64,000 nucleotides of DNA from Streptomyces thermodiastaticus. GTDB taxonomy: Bacteria; Actinomycetota; Actinomycetes; Streptomycetales; Streptomycetaceae. The number at the start of each line of letters is the position of its first letter. Within the stretch, counting starts at the first letter, position 1. The notes below the pieces were generated by a model. It ran no database searches, had not been told where the DNA came from, and saw nothing but the letters and a program-made list of their open reading frames with translations. Shown piece after piece: positions 51,744 to 59,394 of this stretch. Position numbers and translations under genes: made by a program. Location of the stretch: NCBI RefSeq assembly GCF_014656135.1, contig NZ_BNBV01000005.1, forward strand, positions 181,824-245,823, read 5' to 3'.

Positions 51744-52379
51744 CTAGGCGACCGTCCGCGCCTGAGGCTGCCGGCCCGCCGCCGCGGCGGCCAGCCGGGT
51801 CAACGCCTCGTTTTTGCCGCAGGGATGAGCGCCGAGCGCCACCTGGCGGGCCACGATCGACCGTTCGGCGCGCATCAGCCGCCAGCCGCGGCGCAGCAGG
51901 AACGGCACCGACTTGCGGCCCTCCCGCAGGTCCCGCACGAAGCGGCGGCGGAACGTGGTGACCGCCCCGCGGGTCAGGCACAGGGCGTCGGCCAGCAGGC
52001 CCAAATCCCGGCACCGCTCGACGATCTCGGCGGCGAAGACGCCCTCCGCGACGAACAGCGGCCTGTCGCCGAGGTGCAGGGTGGTCTCGCCGGTACGGGC
52101 GCTGCGCGCGATGTCGTACACGGGTACGCGGGTGCTGCCCGTCGCGCACAGCCGGGCGATCGCCTCCACCGCGACGTCCGCGTCCCAGGAGCCGGGATGG
52201 TCCCAGTCGATGTCCGAACTGCCTTCCACCAGCGGCAGCGTCGGGTCGTCGCCCTCCTTGTAGAAGTCGTCGAGGCGCAGCACGGGCAGCCCGGAGAGTG
52301 AGGCGATCAGGGACTTGCCCGAGCCCGAGGGGCCGCACAGCAGCACGACACGGGCGGACGACGGGGGATGAAGGTTCAC
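51744..52379 (-). CDS. Uridine kinase-like P-loop protein
   Basis: A 211-residue cytosolic P-loop kinase. Walker A is LLCGPSGSGKS; LPVLRLDDFYKEGDDP (DDFY) and DWDHPGSWD match the phosphoribulokinase/uridine kinase family, with LFVAEGVFA as the Walker B-like strand and TFRRRFVRDLREGRKS as the lid. It probably phosphorylates uridine/cytidine or a related small molecule. GTG 52379 (VNLHPPSS) is chosen; a longer in-frame ATG at 52445 is less likely. It is divergent from the small secreted protein gene and fits the nucleoside theme of the region. Confidence 0.82.
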   Translation of the reverse strand: MNLHPPSSARVVLLCGPSGSGKSLIASLSGLPVLRLDDFYKEGDDPTLPLVEGSSDIDWDHPGSWDADVAVEAIARLCATGSTRVPVYDIARSARTGETTLHLGDRPLFVAEGVFAAEIVERCRDLGLLADALCLTRGAVTTFRRRFVRDLREGRKSVPFLLRRGWRLMRAERSIVARQVALGAHPCGKNEALTRLAAAAAGRQPQARTVA

Positions 52380-52432
52380 GGAACACCAGTTTGACGCATG
52401 GTGGCCTCGATTGCCGACCCCGCGGGTCGGCT

Positions 52433-52462
52433 TTGCTACGCACACTGCCCCTCAACTACGCT
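52433..52462 (+). promoter_or_regulatory. Promoter of the small secreted protein gene
   Basis: TTGCTA (52433-52438) and TACGCT (52457-52462) with an 18-base spacer form a good vegetative promoter; the start of transcription would be near 52469, 48 bases before ATG 52517. Confidence 0.6.
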
Positions 52463-52516
52463 GTGCGTCGACCTCGTTACGTCATGTACCGGACTTCATC
52501 GGAAGGCGGCCCCGTC

Positions 52517-52909
52517 ATGGCTCGACATGCGTCCCCCTCCCGTTCCACCGCGCGGCGCGCTCTGATCGCCGTCGCGGCCGCCGGTGCCGTCGTGGGCGCG
52601 GGCGCGACGACGGCCGTGGCGGACACCGCGCCGCGCACGGGAGGGGTGGACCGCTCCGCCGCCGCGGACGACGTCACCCCGGCCGTGAAGGGGGTGACCG
52701 GCACGGTCGGCCACGTCACCGGCACGGTGGCCGGTCTGAAACCCAATCCGCTCGCGGGCACCGGAGTCGACCCGCTGGACAACGGCGTCGGCACCCGGAT
52801 CGCCGACTTCAAGCCGGTGGACTCCCGCATGCTCACGGGCCCGGTGGCCGAGGCTCCGTCGATCGGCAGCATCCCGGTGGTGGGGCAGGTGCTGGGCGCG
52901 CTGCGGTAG
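52517..52909 (+). CDS. Small secreted protein, second of its type
   Basis: A 130-residue protein with a signal peptide (RSTARRALIAVAAAGAVVGAGATTAVA, cleavage before DTAPR) and a mature region rich in Val/Gly/Thr turns (VKGVTGTVGHVTGTVAGLKPNPLAGTG; GSIPVVGQVLGALR). It resembles the protein at 45928 in length, signal and repeated G-x-V/L-P turns. ATG 52517 with GGAAGG upstream; ATG 52484 is in frame. No known domain; exported, possibly cell-surface associated. Confidence 0.75.
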   Translation: MARHASPSRSTARRALIAVAAAGAVVGAGATTAVADTAPRTGGVDRSAAADDVTPAVKGVTGTVGHVTGTVAGLKPNPLAGTGVDPLDNGVGTRIADFKPVDSRMLTGPVAEAPSIGSIPVVGQVLGALR

Positions 52910-52941
52910 CGCGCCGGGTGCACGGAGACGACGACGCGGCA

Positions 52942-52989
52942 AGCCGCGGCCTCCCCCGGGACGAGGGGAAGCCGCGGCTCACGTCCTGG
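52942..52989. terminator. Bidirectional terminator hairpin
   Basis: AGCCGCGGC (52942-52950) and TCCCC pair with GGGGA and GCCGCGGCT (to 52989) with one C-A mismatch; it lies between convergent genes. Confidence 0.65.
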
Positions 52990-53023
52990 TGCGGGCGCCC
53001 GCGTCCGTGCGCCCGCGCGTCGT

Positions 53024-53078
53024 GTCAGTACGACGAGGGTCAGTGCGACGAGGGTCAGGTGAGGGTCAGTACGACGAA
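53024..53078. repeat. 15-bp tandem repeats at the 3' end of the ALDH-like gene
   Basis: GTCAGTACGACGAGG (53024-53038), GTCAGTGCGACGAGG (53039-53053), GTCAGGTGAGG (53054-53064) and GTCAGTACGACGAA (53065-53078). The last copy contains the stop codon and final residues (SSY) of the minus-strand gene, so the others are duplicated gene tails. Confidence 0.85.
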
Positions 53079-53971
53079 CCGGCCGCGCCCAGCGCGCCCG
53101 TGGTGTGCCAGACCGTCTTGGTCTCCAGGAACGCCGTCATACGGTCGATGCCCGGAGTGGCGAACCAGTCGTCCACAGGCTGTGGACGGAGCACCCGCTT
53201 CAGGTTGTCGGCCGCCGCGATCTCCAGTTCCTTCGCCAGGGCCTCGTCGGCACCGGCCAGATCGATCGCGTTGACGTCCTGGTGCGCGGCCAGCGGGGCC
53301 GCGATCTGTGCCGTACGGCCCGACAGCACGTTCACCACGCCGCCGGGCACGTCGGAGGTGGCCAGTACCTCGGCCAGGGACAGCGCCGGCAGCGGGGCCT
53401 TCTCGCTCGCCACCACCACGGCGGTGTTGCCGGTGGCGATCACCGGGGCGACGACGGAGACCAGTCCGAGGAAGGACGACTCCTGCGGCGCCACCACGGC
53501 CACCACACCGGTGGGTTCGGGGGTGGACAGGTTGAAGAAGGGGCCCGCCACCGGGTTCGCGCCGCCCACCACCTGGACGATCTTGTCGGTCCAGCCCGCG
53601 TACCACACCCAGCGGTCCACGGTCGCGTCCACGACGGCCGCCGCCTTCGCCTTCGACAGGCCCTCCGCGGCCGCGACCTCGTTGACGAACTGCTCGCGGC
53701 GGCCCTCCAGCATCTCCGCGACGCGGTAGAGGACCTGACCGCGGTTGTAGGCGGTCGCGCCGGACCAGCCGCCGAACGCCTTGCGGGCCGCGACCACGGC
53801 GTCCCGGGCGTCCTTGCGGGAGGCCTGGGGCGCGTTGGCCAGCCAGTTGCCAGTGGAGTCGCTCACCTCGTACACCCGGCCGCTCTCGGAACGCGGGAAC
53901 TTCCCGCCGATGTACAGCTTGTAGGTCTTGAAGACGGAGAGCCGCTCGGTCTTCACGGTCTTATCGGACAT
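53066..53971 (-). CDS. Truncated aldehyde dehydrogenase-like subunit without catalytic cysteine
   Basis: A 301-residue ALDH-superfamily protein. It contains the N-terminal cofactor-domain portion (YKLYIGGKFPRSESGRVYEVSD, PTGVVAVVAPQESSFLGLVSVVAPVIATGNTAVVV, DVPGGVVNVLSG) but ends soon after (AAADNLKRVLRPQPVDDWFATPGIDRMTAFLETKTVWHT); there is no Cys-containing catalytic segment and no LELGGK glutamate. ATG 53971 overlaps the stop of the upstream full-length ALDH by 11 bases. Together the two proteins total 785 residues and match the two-domain plan of ALDH16, whose second domain is likewise short and inactive. Confidence 0.82.
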   Translation of the reverse strand: MSDKTVKTERLSVFKTYKLYIGGKFPRSESGRVYEVSDSTGNWLANAPQASRKDARDAVVAARKAFGGWSGATAYNRGQVLYRVAEMLEGRREQFVNEVAAAEGLSKAKAAAVVDATVDRWVWYAGWTDKIVQVVGGANPVAGPFFNLSTPEPTGVVAVVAPQESSFLGLVSVVAPVIATGNTAVVVASEKAPLPALSLAEVLATSDVPGGVVNVLSGRTAQIAAPLAAHQDVNAIDLAGADEALAKELEIAAADNLKRVLRPQPVDDWFATPGIDRMTAFLETKTVWHTTGALGAAGSSY

Positions 53972-55415
53972 CGAGGTACGCCTCCAGGCCGTGGCGGCCG
54001 CCCTCGCGGCCGAAGCCCGACTCCTTGTAGCCGCCGAACGGCGAGGTCGGGTCGAACTTGTTGAACGTGTTGGACCAGACGACACCCGCGCGCAGCTTGT
54101 TCGCCACCGCCAGGATCCGCGACCCCTTCTCGGTCCAGATGCCCGCGCTCAGCCCGTACGGCGTGTTGTTCGCCTTGGCGACCGCCTCGTCCGGGGTGCG
54201 GAAGGTGAGCACCGACAGCACCGGGCCGAAGATCTCCTCACGGGCGATGGTGTGCGCCTGGGTGACGTTGGTGAACACCGTCGGGGCGAACCAGTAGCCG
54301 CTCTCCGGCAGTTCGCACTCCGGCGACCAGCGCTCGGCGCCCTCCGCCTCGCCCTGCTCGGCCAGCGCCGTGATCCGGGCCAGCTGCTCGGCGGAGTTGA
54401 TCGCGCCGATGTCGGTGTTCTTGTCCAGCGGGTCGCCCAGCCGCAGCGTGGACAGGCGCCGCTTGAGCGCGTCCAGCAGCTCGTCGTGCACCGACTCCTG
54501 CACCAGCAGCCGGGAGCCGGCGCAGCACACCTGGCCCTGGTTGAAGAAGATGCCGTTCACGATGCCCTCGACGGCCTGGTCGAGCGGGGCGTCGTCGAAG
54601 ACGATGTTGGCGCCCTTGCCGCCCAGTTCAAGGGTGAGCTTCTTCTTCGTCCCCGCGACCGTGCGGGCGATCTGTTTGCCCACGGCCGTGGAACCGGTGA
54701 AGGCCACCTTGTCCACGTCCGGGTGCGCCACCAGGGCGGCGCCCGCGTCCCCGTAGCCCGGCAGGATGTTGACGACACCCTTCGGCAGGCCGGCCTGGCG
54801 GCAGATGTCCGCGAAGAACAGCGCGGACAGCGGCGTGGTCTCGGCCGGCTTGAGGACGACGGTGTTGCCGGCCGCCAGCGCGGGCGCGACCTTCCAGGCC
54901 AGCATCAGCAGCGGGAAGTTCCAGGGGATGACCTGCCCGGCGACGCCCAGCGGCCGCGGGTCGGGGCCGAACCCGGCGTACTCCAGCTTGTCCGCCCAGC
55001 CGGCGTAGTAGAAGAAGTGCGCCGCGACCAGGGGCAGGTCGGTGTCACGGGTCTCCCGGATGGGCTTGCCGTTGTCCAGCGTCTCCAGGACGGCCAGCTC
55101 ACGGCTGCGCTCCTGGATGAGGCGCGCGATGCGGAACAGGTACTTGGCGCGCTCCGATCCGGGCAGCGCCGACCACGTCCCGAACGCCTTGCGGGCCGCC
55201 TTCACCGCCCGGTCCACATCGGCCTGGCCGGCCCGGGCGACCTCGGACAGCACCTCCTCCGTGCTGGGCGAGACCGTCTTGAAGACCTTGCCCTCCACCG
55301 CCTCGGTGAACTCACCGTCGATGAACAGCCCGTAGGACGGCGCGATGTCGACGATCGCACGGGACTCGGGCGCGGGCGCGTACTCGAATGCGGAAGACCG
55401 CTTCTCGATGGTCAT
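53961..55415 (-). CDS. Aldehyde dehydrogenase (catalytic)
   Basis: A 484-residue NAD(P)-dependent aldehyde dehydrogenase. NAD domain: PLGVAGQVIPWNFPLLMLAWKVAPALAAGNTVVLKPAE and VAFTGSTAVGKQI; catalytic Glu in LELGGKGANIVFDD and Cys in NQGQVCCAGSR; C-terminal SPFGGYKESGFGREGG. ATG 55415 lies 5 bases from the deoC stop. In this operon (deoC first) it would oxidise acetaldehyde released by the aldolase to acetate, completing deoxyribose catabolism. The following gene is a truncated ALDH partner. Confidence 0.92.
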   Translation of the reverse strand: MTIEKRSSAFEYAPAPESRAIVDIAPSYGLFIDGEFTEAVEGKVFKTVSPSTEEVLSEVARAGQADVDRAVKAARKAFGTWSALPGSERAKYLFRIARLIQERSRELAVLETLDNGKPIRETRDTDLPLVAAHFFYYAGWADKLEYAGFGPDPRPLGVAGQVIPWNFPLLMLAWKVAPALAAGNTVVLKPAETTPLSALFFADICRQAGLPKGVVNILPGYGDAGAALVAHPDVDKVAFTGSTAVGKQIARTVAGTKKKLTLELGGKGANIVFDDAPLDQAVEGIVNGIFFNQGQVCCAGSRLLVQESVHDELLDALKRRLSTLRLGDPLDKNTDIGAINSAEQLARITALAEQGEAEGAERWSPECELPESGYWFAPTVFTNVTQAHTIAREEIFGPVLSVLTFRTPDEAVAKANNTPYGLSAGIWTEKGSRILAVANKLRAGVVWSNTFNKFDPTSPFGGYKESGFGREGGRHGLEAYLDVR

Positions 55416-55420
55416 GGTGA

Positions 55421-56392
55421 TCAGTCCACCGTCACGTAGTCAGGGCCGGAGTAGCGGCCGGTGGCCAGCTTCTGGCGCTGCATCAGCAGATCGTTGAGCA
55501 GCGAGGACGCGCCGAAGCGGAACCAGTGGGGGTCCAGCCAGCCCTCGCCCGCGGTCTCGTTGACCAGGACCAGGAACTTGACCGCGTCCTTGCTGGTCCG
55601 GATGCCGCCGGCGGGCTTCACGCCGACCTGGACACCGGTGGCCGCCCTGAAGTCGCGCACGGCCTCGAGCATCAGCAGGGTGTTGGCCGGGGTGGCGTTC
55701 ACGGCGACCTTGCCGGTGGAGGTCTTGATGAAGTCGGCGCCCGCCAGCATGCCCAGCCAGCTGGCACGGCGGATGTTGTCGTACGTGGACAGCTCGCCGG
55801 TCTCGAAGATCACCTTCAGCCGGGCCGAGGTGCCGCAGGCCTCCTTCACGGCCCGGACCTCGTCGTACACCTTCAGGTACCGGCCGGCGAGGAACGCGCC
55901 CCGGTCGATGACCATGTCGACCTCGTCGGCGCCCGCGGCGACGGCCGCGCGCACGTCCGCCAGCTTCACCTCCAGCGGGGCCCGGCCGGCCGGGAAGGCG
56001 GTCGCGACCGACGCGACCTTCACCTTCCCCGCTCCGCCGGCGGCGGCGATCGCCTCCTTGGCGACGCCCACCAGGTCGGGGTAGACGCAGACCGCGGCGG
56101 TGGCGGGCGCCGAGCGGTCCGTGGGATCGGGGTGGACCGCCTTGGCGCCGAGAGCCCGGACCTTGCCCGGGGTGTCCGCGCCTTCCAGCGTCGTCAGGTC
56201 GACCATGGAGATGGCCAGGTCGATGGCGTACGCCTTCGCGGTGGTCTTGATGGAACGGGTGCCGAGCGAGGCGGCGCGCGCCTCCAGGCCGACCGCGTCG
56301 ACGCCGGGCAGCCCGTGCAGGAAGCGGCGCAGCGAGCCGTCGGACGCGGTGACGTCCGACAGCGCGTGAGCTGTGGGTGCGGTAGTGGGCAT
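55421..56392 (-). CDS. deoC: Deoxyribose-phosphate aldolase
   Basis: A 323-residue class I aldolase splitting deoxyribose 5-phosphate to acetaldehyde and glyceraldehyde 3-phosphate. Schiff-base Lys lies in FIKTSTGKV; AVCVYPDLV, ADEVDMVIDRG, LKVIFETGEL and VGVKPAGGIR are conserved. The N-terminal 60 residues are longer than in E. coli, as usual in actinomycetes. ATG 56392 is listed, but GTG 56398, 6 bases after a TATGCT -10 box, may be the true leaderless start. The palindrome CTACGCGCGTAG lies immediately upstream of that -10. First gene of deoC-ALDH-ALDH-like operon. Confidence 0.94.
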   Translation of the reverse strand: MPTTAPTAHALSDVTASDGSLRRFLHGLPGVDAVGLEARAASLGTRSIKTTAKAYAIDLAISMVDLTTLEGADTPGKVRALGAKAVHPDPTDRSAPATAAVCVYPDLVGVAKEAIAAAGGAGKVKVASVATAFPAGRAPLEVKLADVRAAVAAGADEVDMVIDRGAFLAGRYLKVYDEVRAVKEACGTSARLKVIFETGELSTYDNIRRASWLGMLAGADFIKTSTGKVAVNATPANTLLMLEAVRDFRAATGVQVGVKPAGGIRTSKDAVKFLVLVNETAGEGWLDPHWFRFGASSLLNDLLMQRQKLATGRYSGPDYVTVD

Positions 56393-56404
56393 GGTCACCA
56401 GACG

Positions 56405-56423
56405 AGCATATCTACGCGCGTAG
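56405..56423 (-). promoter_or_regulatory. deoC operator and -10 box
   Basis: Perfect palindrome CTACGCGCGTAG at 56412-56423 with the -10 TATGCT at 56405-56410 (minus strand), one base apart. The identical 12-mer is present upstream of PNP. Confidence 0.7.
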
Positions 56424-56540
56424 CGGCTGTACACCCCCTGGAGGCGGATCCCTGCGCGGCCGGCGGACGGCCGGGGCGGGGTACGGCGGGCGGGCACCGT
56501 GGATGGGGCGCCGGCCGGGCCGTCGGGCAGAATCGGGGCC

Positions 56541-57278
56541 ATGACGACGCCCGAGCACGCATCCCCCGCGCCGCAGCCGCCGGCGCCCGAGTCCCAGGAC
56601 CGGGTGCACCGGTCGTCCGCGGGCATCGCCGCCGGAGTCCTGCTGCTCGCCATCGTCCTGTGGCTGGGCTTCGACGCGATGGTCACCGGACACGGCCCCA
56701 CGCCGTGGCGGGCGCTGGCCGCGATGCTGCTCGTGGTCCCGCTGGTGATCGCCTTCACCCTGCGCCCGGCCGTGTTCGTCGACCGGGACCGGCTGCGCAT
56801 CCGCAACCCCTTCCGGATCATCGTGCTGCCCTGGGGGCAGGTGACCGCACTGCGCTCCGGCTACTCGAACGAGGTGGTCGCCGCCTCCGGCACCACGTAT
56901 CAGCTGTGGGCGCTGCCGGTCTCCCTGCGGGCGCGCAAGCGCGCGGCCCGGCAGGAGGCGCGGGCCGCCGCGGCGGGAGCGCGCGAGGCGGACGACGGCG
57001 GCGGCACACGCGGCGGCGCGTTCGGCCTCGGCCAACGGCGCGGCGTGCTCGGCGGCGGTGGCGGACTCGGCGGCCGCGGGGTGGCCGTGGGACGGTCCGC
57101 CTCCGGACCGCTGCGCGCCGGGACCGACCAGATCATGGCCGACCTGCGGGAACTGCACGAGGCCCGGGCCGGCGCCGAGAGCGCCCAGGGCGAGGTGTCG
57201 GTGCGGTGGGCCTGGGAGATCGCCGGGCCCGCGCTGGCCGGAGCCGTGCTGCTGCTGATCCTGTGGGCGATGGGCTGA
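56541..57278 (+). CDS. PH domain-containing membrane protein
   Basis: A 245-residue protein with two N-terminal helices (AGIAAGVLLLAIVLWLGF and ALAAMLLVVPLVIAFTL), a bacterial PH-like domain (RPAVFVDRDRLRIRNPFRIIVLPWGQVTALRSGYSNEVVAASGTTYQLWALPV), a Gly/Arg/Ala-rich linker and a C-terminal helix (WEIAGPALAGAVLLLILW). This is a common actinomycete membrane protein of unknown role. ATG 56541 is taken; no clear ribosome site. It is divergent from deoC and convergent with the phosphomutase gene. Confidence 0.82.
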   Translation: MTTPEHASPAPQPPAPESQDRVHRSSAGIAAGVLLLAIVLWLGFDAMVTGHGPTPWRALAAMLLVVPLVIAFTLRPAVFVDRDRLRIRNPFRIIVLPWGQVTALRSGYSNEVVAASGTTYQLWALPVSLRARKRAARQEARAAAAGAREADDGGGTRGGAFGLGQRRGVLGGGGGLGGRGVAVGRSASGPLRAGTDQIMADLRELHEARAGAESAQGEVSVRWAWEIAGPALAGAVLLLILWAMG

Positions 57279-57338
57279 GACCCGTGTGAGGGGCGTGCGC
57301 GCTGCGCCTCTCGGGTGCCGACGAGTGACCCGCACGCT

Positions 57339-57401
57339 TTCCCGACACGACGACGGCCTTCTCCGACACGACGACGGCCTTCTCCGGTACGACGACGGCG
57401 T
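57339..57401. repeat. Three 21-bp tandem repeats
   Basis: TTCCCGACACGACGACGGCC(T) at 57339-57359, TCTCCGACACGACGACGGCC(T) at 57360-57380 and a diverged third copy at 57381-57401. They lie in the convergent intergenic region; the last copy runs into a terminator stem. Confidence 0.85.
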
Positions 57402-57434
57402 CCCGGGGTCCGCGAGGACCGCCGGGGACGCCGT
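57395..57434. terminator. Bidirectional terminator hairpin
   Basis: ACGGCGTCCC (57395-57404) pairs with GGGACGCCGT (57425-57434); an inner GGTCC-GCGA-GGACC hairpin has a GNRA loop. Confidence 0.7.
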
Positions 57435-57457
57435 TGCGAGGTCCGGGCGCCGGCCGC

Positions 57458-59104
57458 TCAGATGCCCGCTGCCGCCGCCAGGTCGCGCTTGAGCGCCGAC
57501 AGCACCTCGGCCGCCTTCGCGCGTGCCGCCGTCAGGCCGGCGCGGTCGGAGACCGGGATCACCACCTCCAGGTAGCACTTCAGCTTGGGCTCCGTGCCGG
57601 AGGGGCGCACGATCACGCGGGCGCCGTCGAGGGTGTAGCGCAGGCCGTCGGTCGGGGGCAGCGTGTCCGTGCCCCGCGTCAGGTCCTCGGCCCGGGTGAC
57701 GGGCAGGCCCGCGAGTGCGGCCGGGGGCTGCTCCCGAAGCCGGCGCATCGCGCCGGCGATCAGCGACAGGTCCCGCACCCGCACCGAGAGCTGGTCGGTG
57801 GCGTGCAGGCCGTGCTCGACCGCGAGGTCGTCCAGGAGGTCGAGCAGGGTGCGGCCCTCCTCCTTCAGCCGCGAGGCCAGCTCCGTGACCAGCAGCGCCG
57901 CCGTGATGCCGTCCTTGTCGCGCACGCCGTCGGGGTCCACGCAGTAGCCGAGGGCCTCCTCGTAGCCGTAGCGCAGGCCCTCCACGCGGGAGATCCACTT
58001 GAAGCCCGTGAGCGTCTCGGCGTGGGGCAGGCCCGCCTTGCCGGCGATCCGGCCGAGCAGCGAAGAGGAGACGATGGACTCCGCCAGGGTGCCCTGCACA
58101 CCGCGCCTGACCAGGTGGGCGGCGAGCAGCGCGCCCACCTCGTCGCCGCGCAGCATGCGCCAGTCGGCGCCGTCCTTGACGGCCACCGCGCAGCGGTCGG
58201 CGTCCGGGTCGTTGGCGATCACCAGGTCGGGCTCGGCCGCGCGGGCCGTGGCGAAGGCCAGGTCCATCGCGCCGGGCTCCTCCGGGTTGGGGAAGGCCAC
58301 GGTCGGGAAGTCCGGGTCGGGCTCCGCCTGCTCGATCACGAGGACGGGCTCCGGGAAGCCGGCCCGGGAGAACGCGGCGAGCAGCACGTCCTTGCCGACG
58401 CCGTGCATGGCCGTGTAGACGGTGCGCGCCGTGCGGGGGGAGCCGGGCGCGAGGACGGCGTCGGTGCGAGCGAGGTAGGCCTCAAGGACCTCGTCGCCCA
58501 GGACCTGCCAGCCGGACTCCGGCCGGGGGACCGCGTCGAGGCTGGTGATCGCGTCGATCTCCGCGGCGATCTCCGCGTCGGCGGGCGGGACGATCTGCGA
58601 ACCGTCGCCGAGGTACACCTTGTAGCCGTTGTCGCGGGGCGGGTTGTGGCTGGCGGTGACCTCCACGCCGGCGACCGCGCCGAGGTGCCGGATGGCGAAG
58701 GCGAGGACCGGGGTGGGCAGCGGGCGGGGCAGCACGGCGGCCCGCAGGCCCGCTCCGGTCATCACGGCGGCGGTGTCGCGGGCGAAGTCCGCGGACTTGT
58801 GGCGGGCGTCGTAACCGATGACGACCAGGCCGGCGTTCTCGTCCCCGTGCGGGGTGCCGTTCTTCTTGAGGTACGCGGCGAGGCCGGCGGCGGCGCGGAT
58901 GACGACGGAACGGTTCATCCGCATCGGGCCGGCGCCGAGTTCGCCGCGCAGGCCGGCGGTGCCGAACTGGAGGGTGCCGGCGAAGCGGGCGGCGAGTTCC
59001 TCGGTGTCGCCCTGGTCGATCAGGGCGGCGAGTTCGGCGCGCGTCTCGGCGTCGGGGTCCTCGGCGAGCCATGCCCTGGCCCGTGCGATGAGATCGTCGT
59101 GCAC
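57458..59104 (-). CDS. Phosphohexomutase family protein (PMM/PGM), possible phosphopentomutase
   Basis: A 548-residue alpha-D-phosphohexomutase. Phosphoserine loop VEVTASHNPPRDNGYKVY, metal loop IANDPDADRCAV, sugar loop LGYCVDPDG (ExS-equivalent region) and phosphate-binding loop RPSGTEPKLK. The N-terminal LQFGTAGLRGELGAGPMRMN is typical of the PgcA/PGM2 branch, which includes enzymes active on ribose and deoxyribose 1-phosphate. GTG 59104 (VHDDLIARA) is taken. Located between deoC and PNP on the same strand, it is the only candidate here to convert (deoxy)ribose 1-phosphate to the 5-phosphate that DeoC needs. Confidence 0.88.
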   Translation of the reverse strand: MHDDLIARARAWLAEDPDAETRAELAALIDQGDTEELAARFAGTLQFGTAGLRGELGAGPMRMNRSVVIRAAAGLAAYLKKNGTPHGDENAGLVVIGYDARHKSADFARDTAAVMTGAGLRAAVLPRPLPTPVLAFAIRHLGAVAGVEVTASHNPPRDNGYKVYLGDGSQIVPPADAEIAAEIDAITSLDAVPRPESGWQVLGDEVLEAYLARTDAVLAPGSPRTARTVYTAMHGVGKDVLLAAFSRAGFPEPVLVIEQAEPDPDFPTVAFPNPEEPGAMDLAFATARAAEPDLVIANDPDADRCAVAVKDGADWRMLRGDEVGALLAAHLVRRGVQGTLAESIVSSSLLGRIAGKAGLPHAETLTGFKWISRVEGLRYGYEEALGYCVDPDGVRDKDGITAALLVTELASRLKEEGRTLLDLLDDLAVEHGLHATDQLSVRVRDLSLIAGAMRRLREQPPAALAGLPVTRAEDLTRGTDTLPPTDGLRYTLDGARVIVRPSGTEPKLKCYLEVVIPVSDRAGLTAARAKAAEVLSALKRDLAAAAGI

Positions 59105-59178
59105 GGTTGCGTCAGCCTCTCGTGTGGGTGCGGGTGCCTCGGCCGGATGCCTCCGGCCGTGACGGCGAAGGGTGCCTG

Positions 59179-59202
59179 CGGGGGCGGGGGCGGGGGCGGG
59201 GA
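59179..59202 (+). repeat. GGGGGC repeat, G-quadruplex-capable
   Basis: GGGGGCGGGGGCGGGGGC followed by GGGG in the 290-base gap between the PNP and phosphomutase genes. No gene was seen in that gap. Confidence 0.75.
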
Positions 59203-59394
59203 CGGCCGCGGGCGTCCGCGGCAGCGGTGCCGTGCGGTGCGGCGCCGGGCCCGGACGCGGTGCCGGCACCGGCACGGAGGTCACCGTCCGATGCGCGGAC
59301 CGCCGGGTGCGGCGGGGACGGACGAACCCCCGCGGCCTGGCAGGCGTGCGCGGGGGTACGGTCCGCCCGGTCGTCCCATGGGTGCGGGTGGTGG

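Noticed and set aside
51174..52455. Minus-strand frames through the G-rich array
   Set aside because: They encode Pro/Ser low-complexity sequence produced by the C-rich complement; no ribosome site or homology-like pattern.
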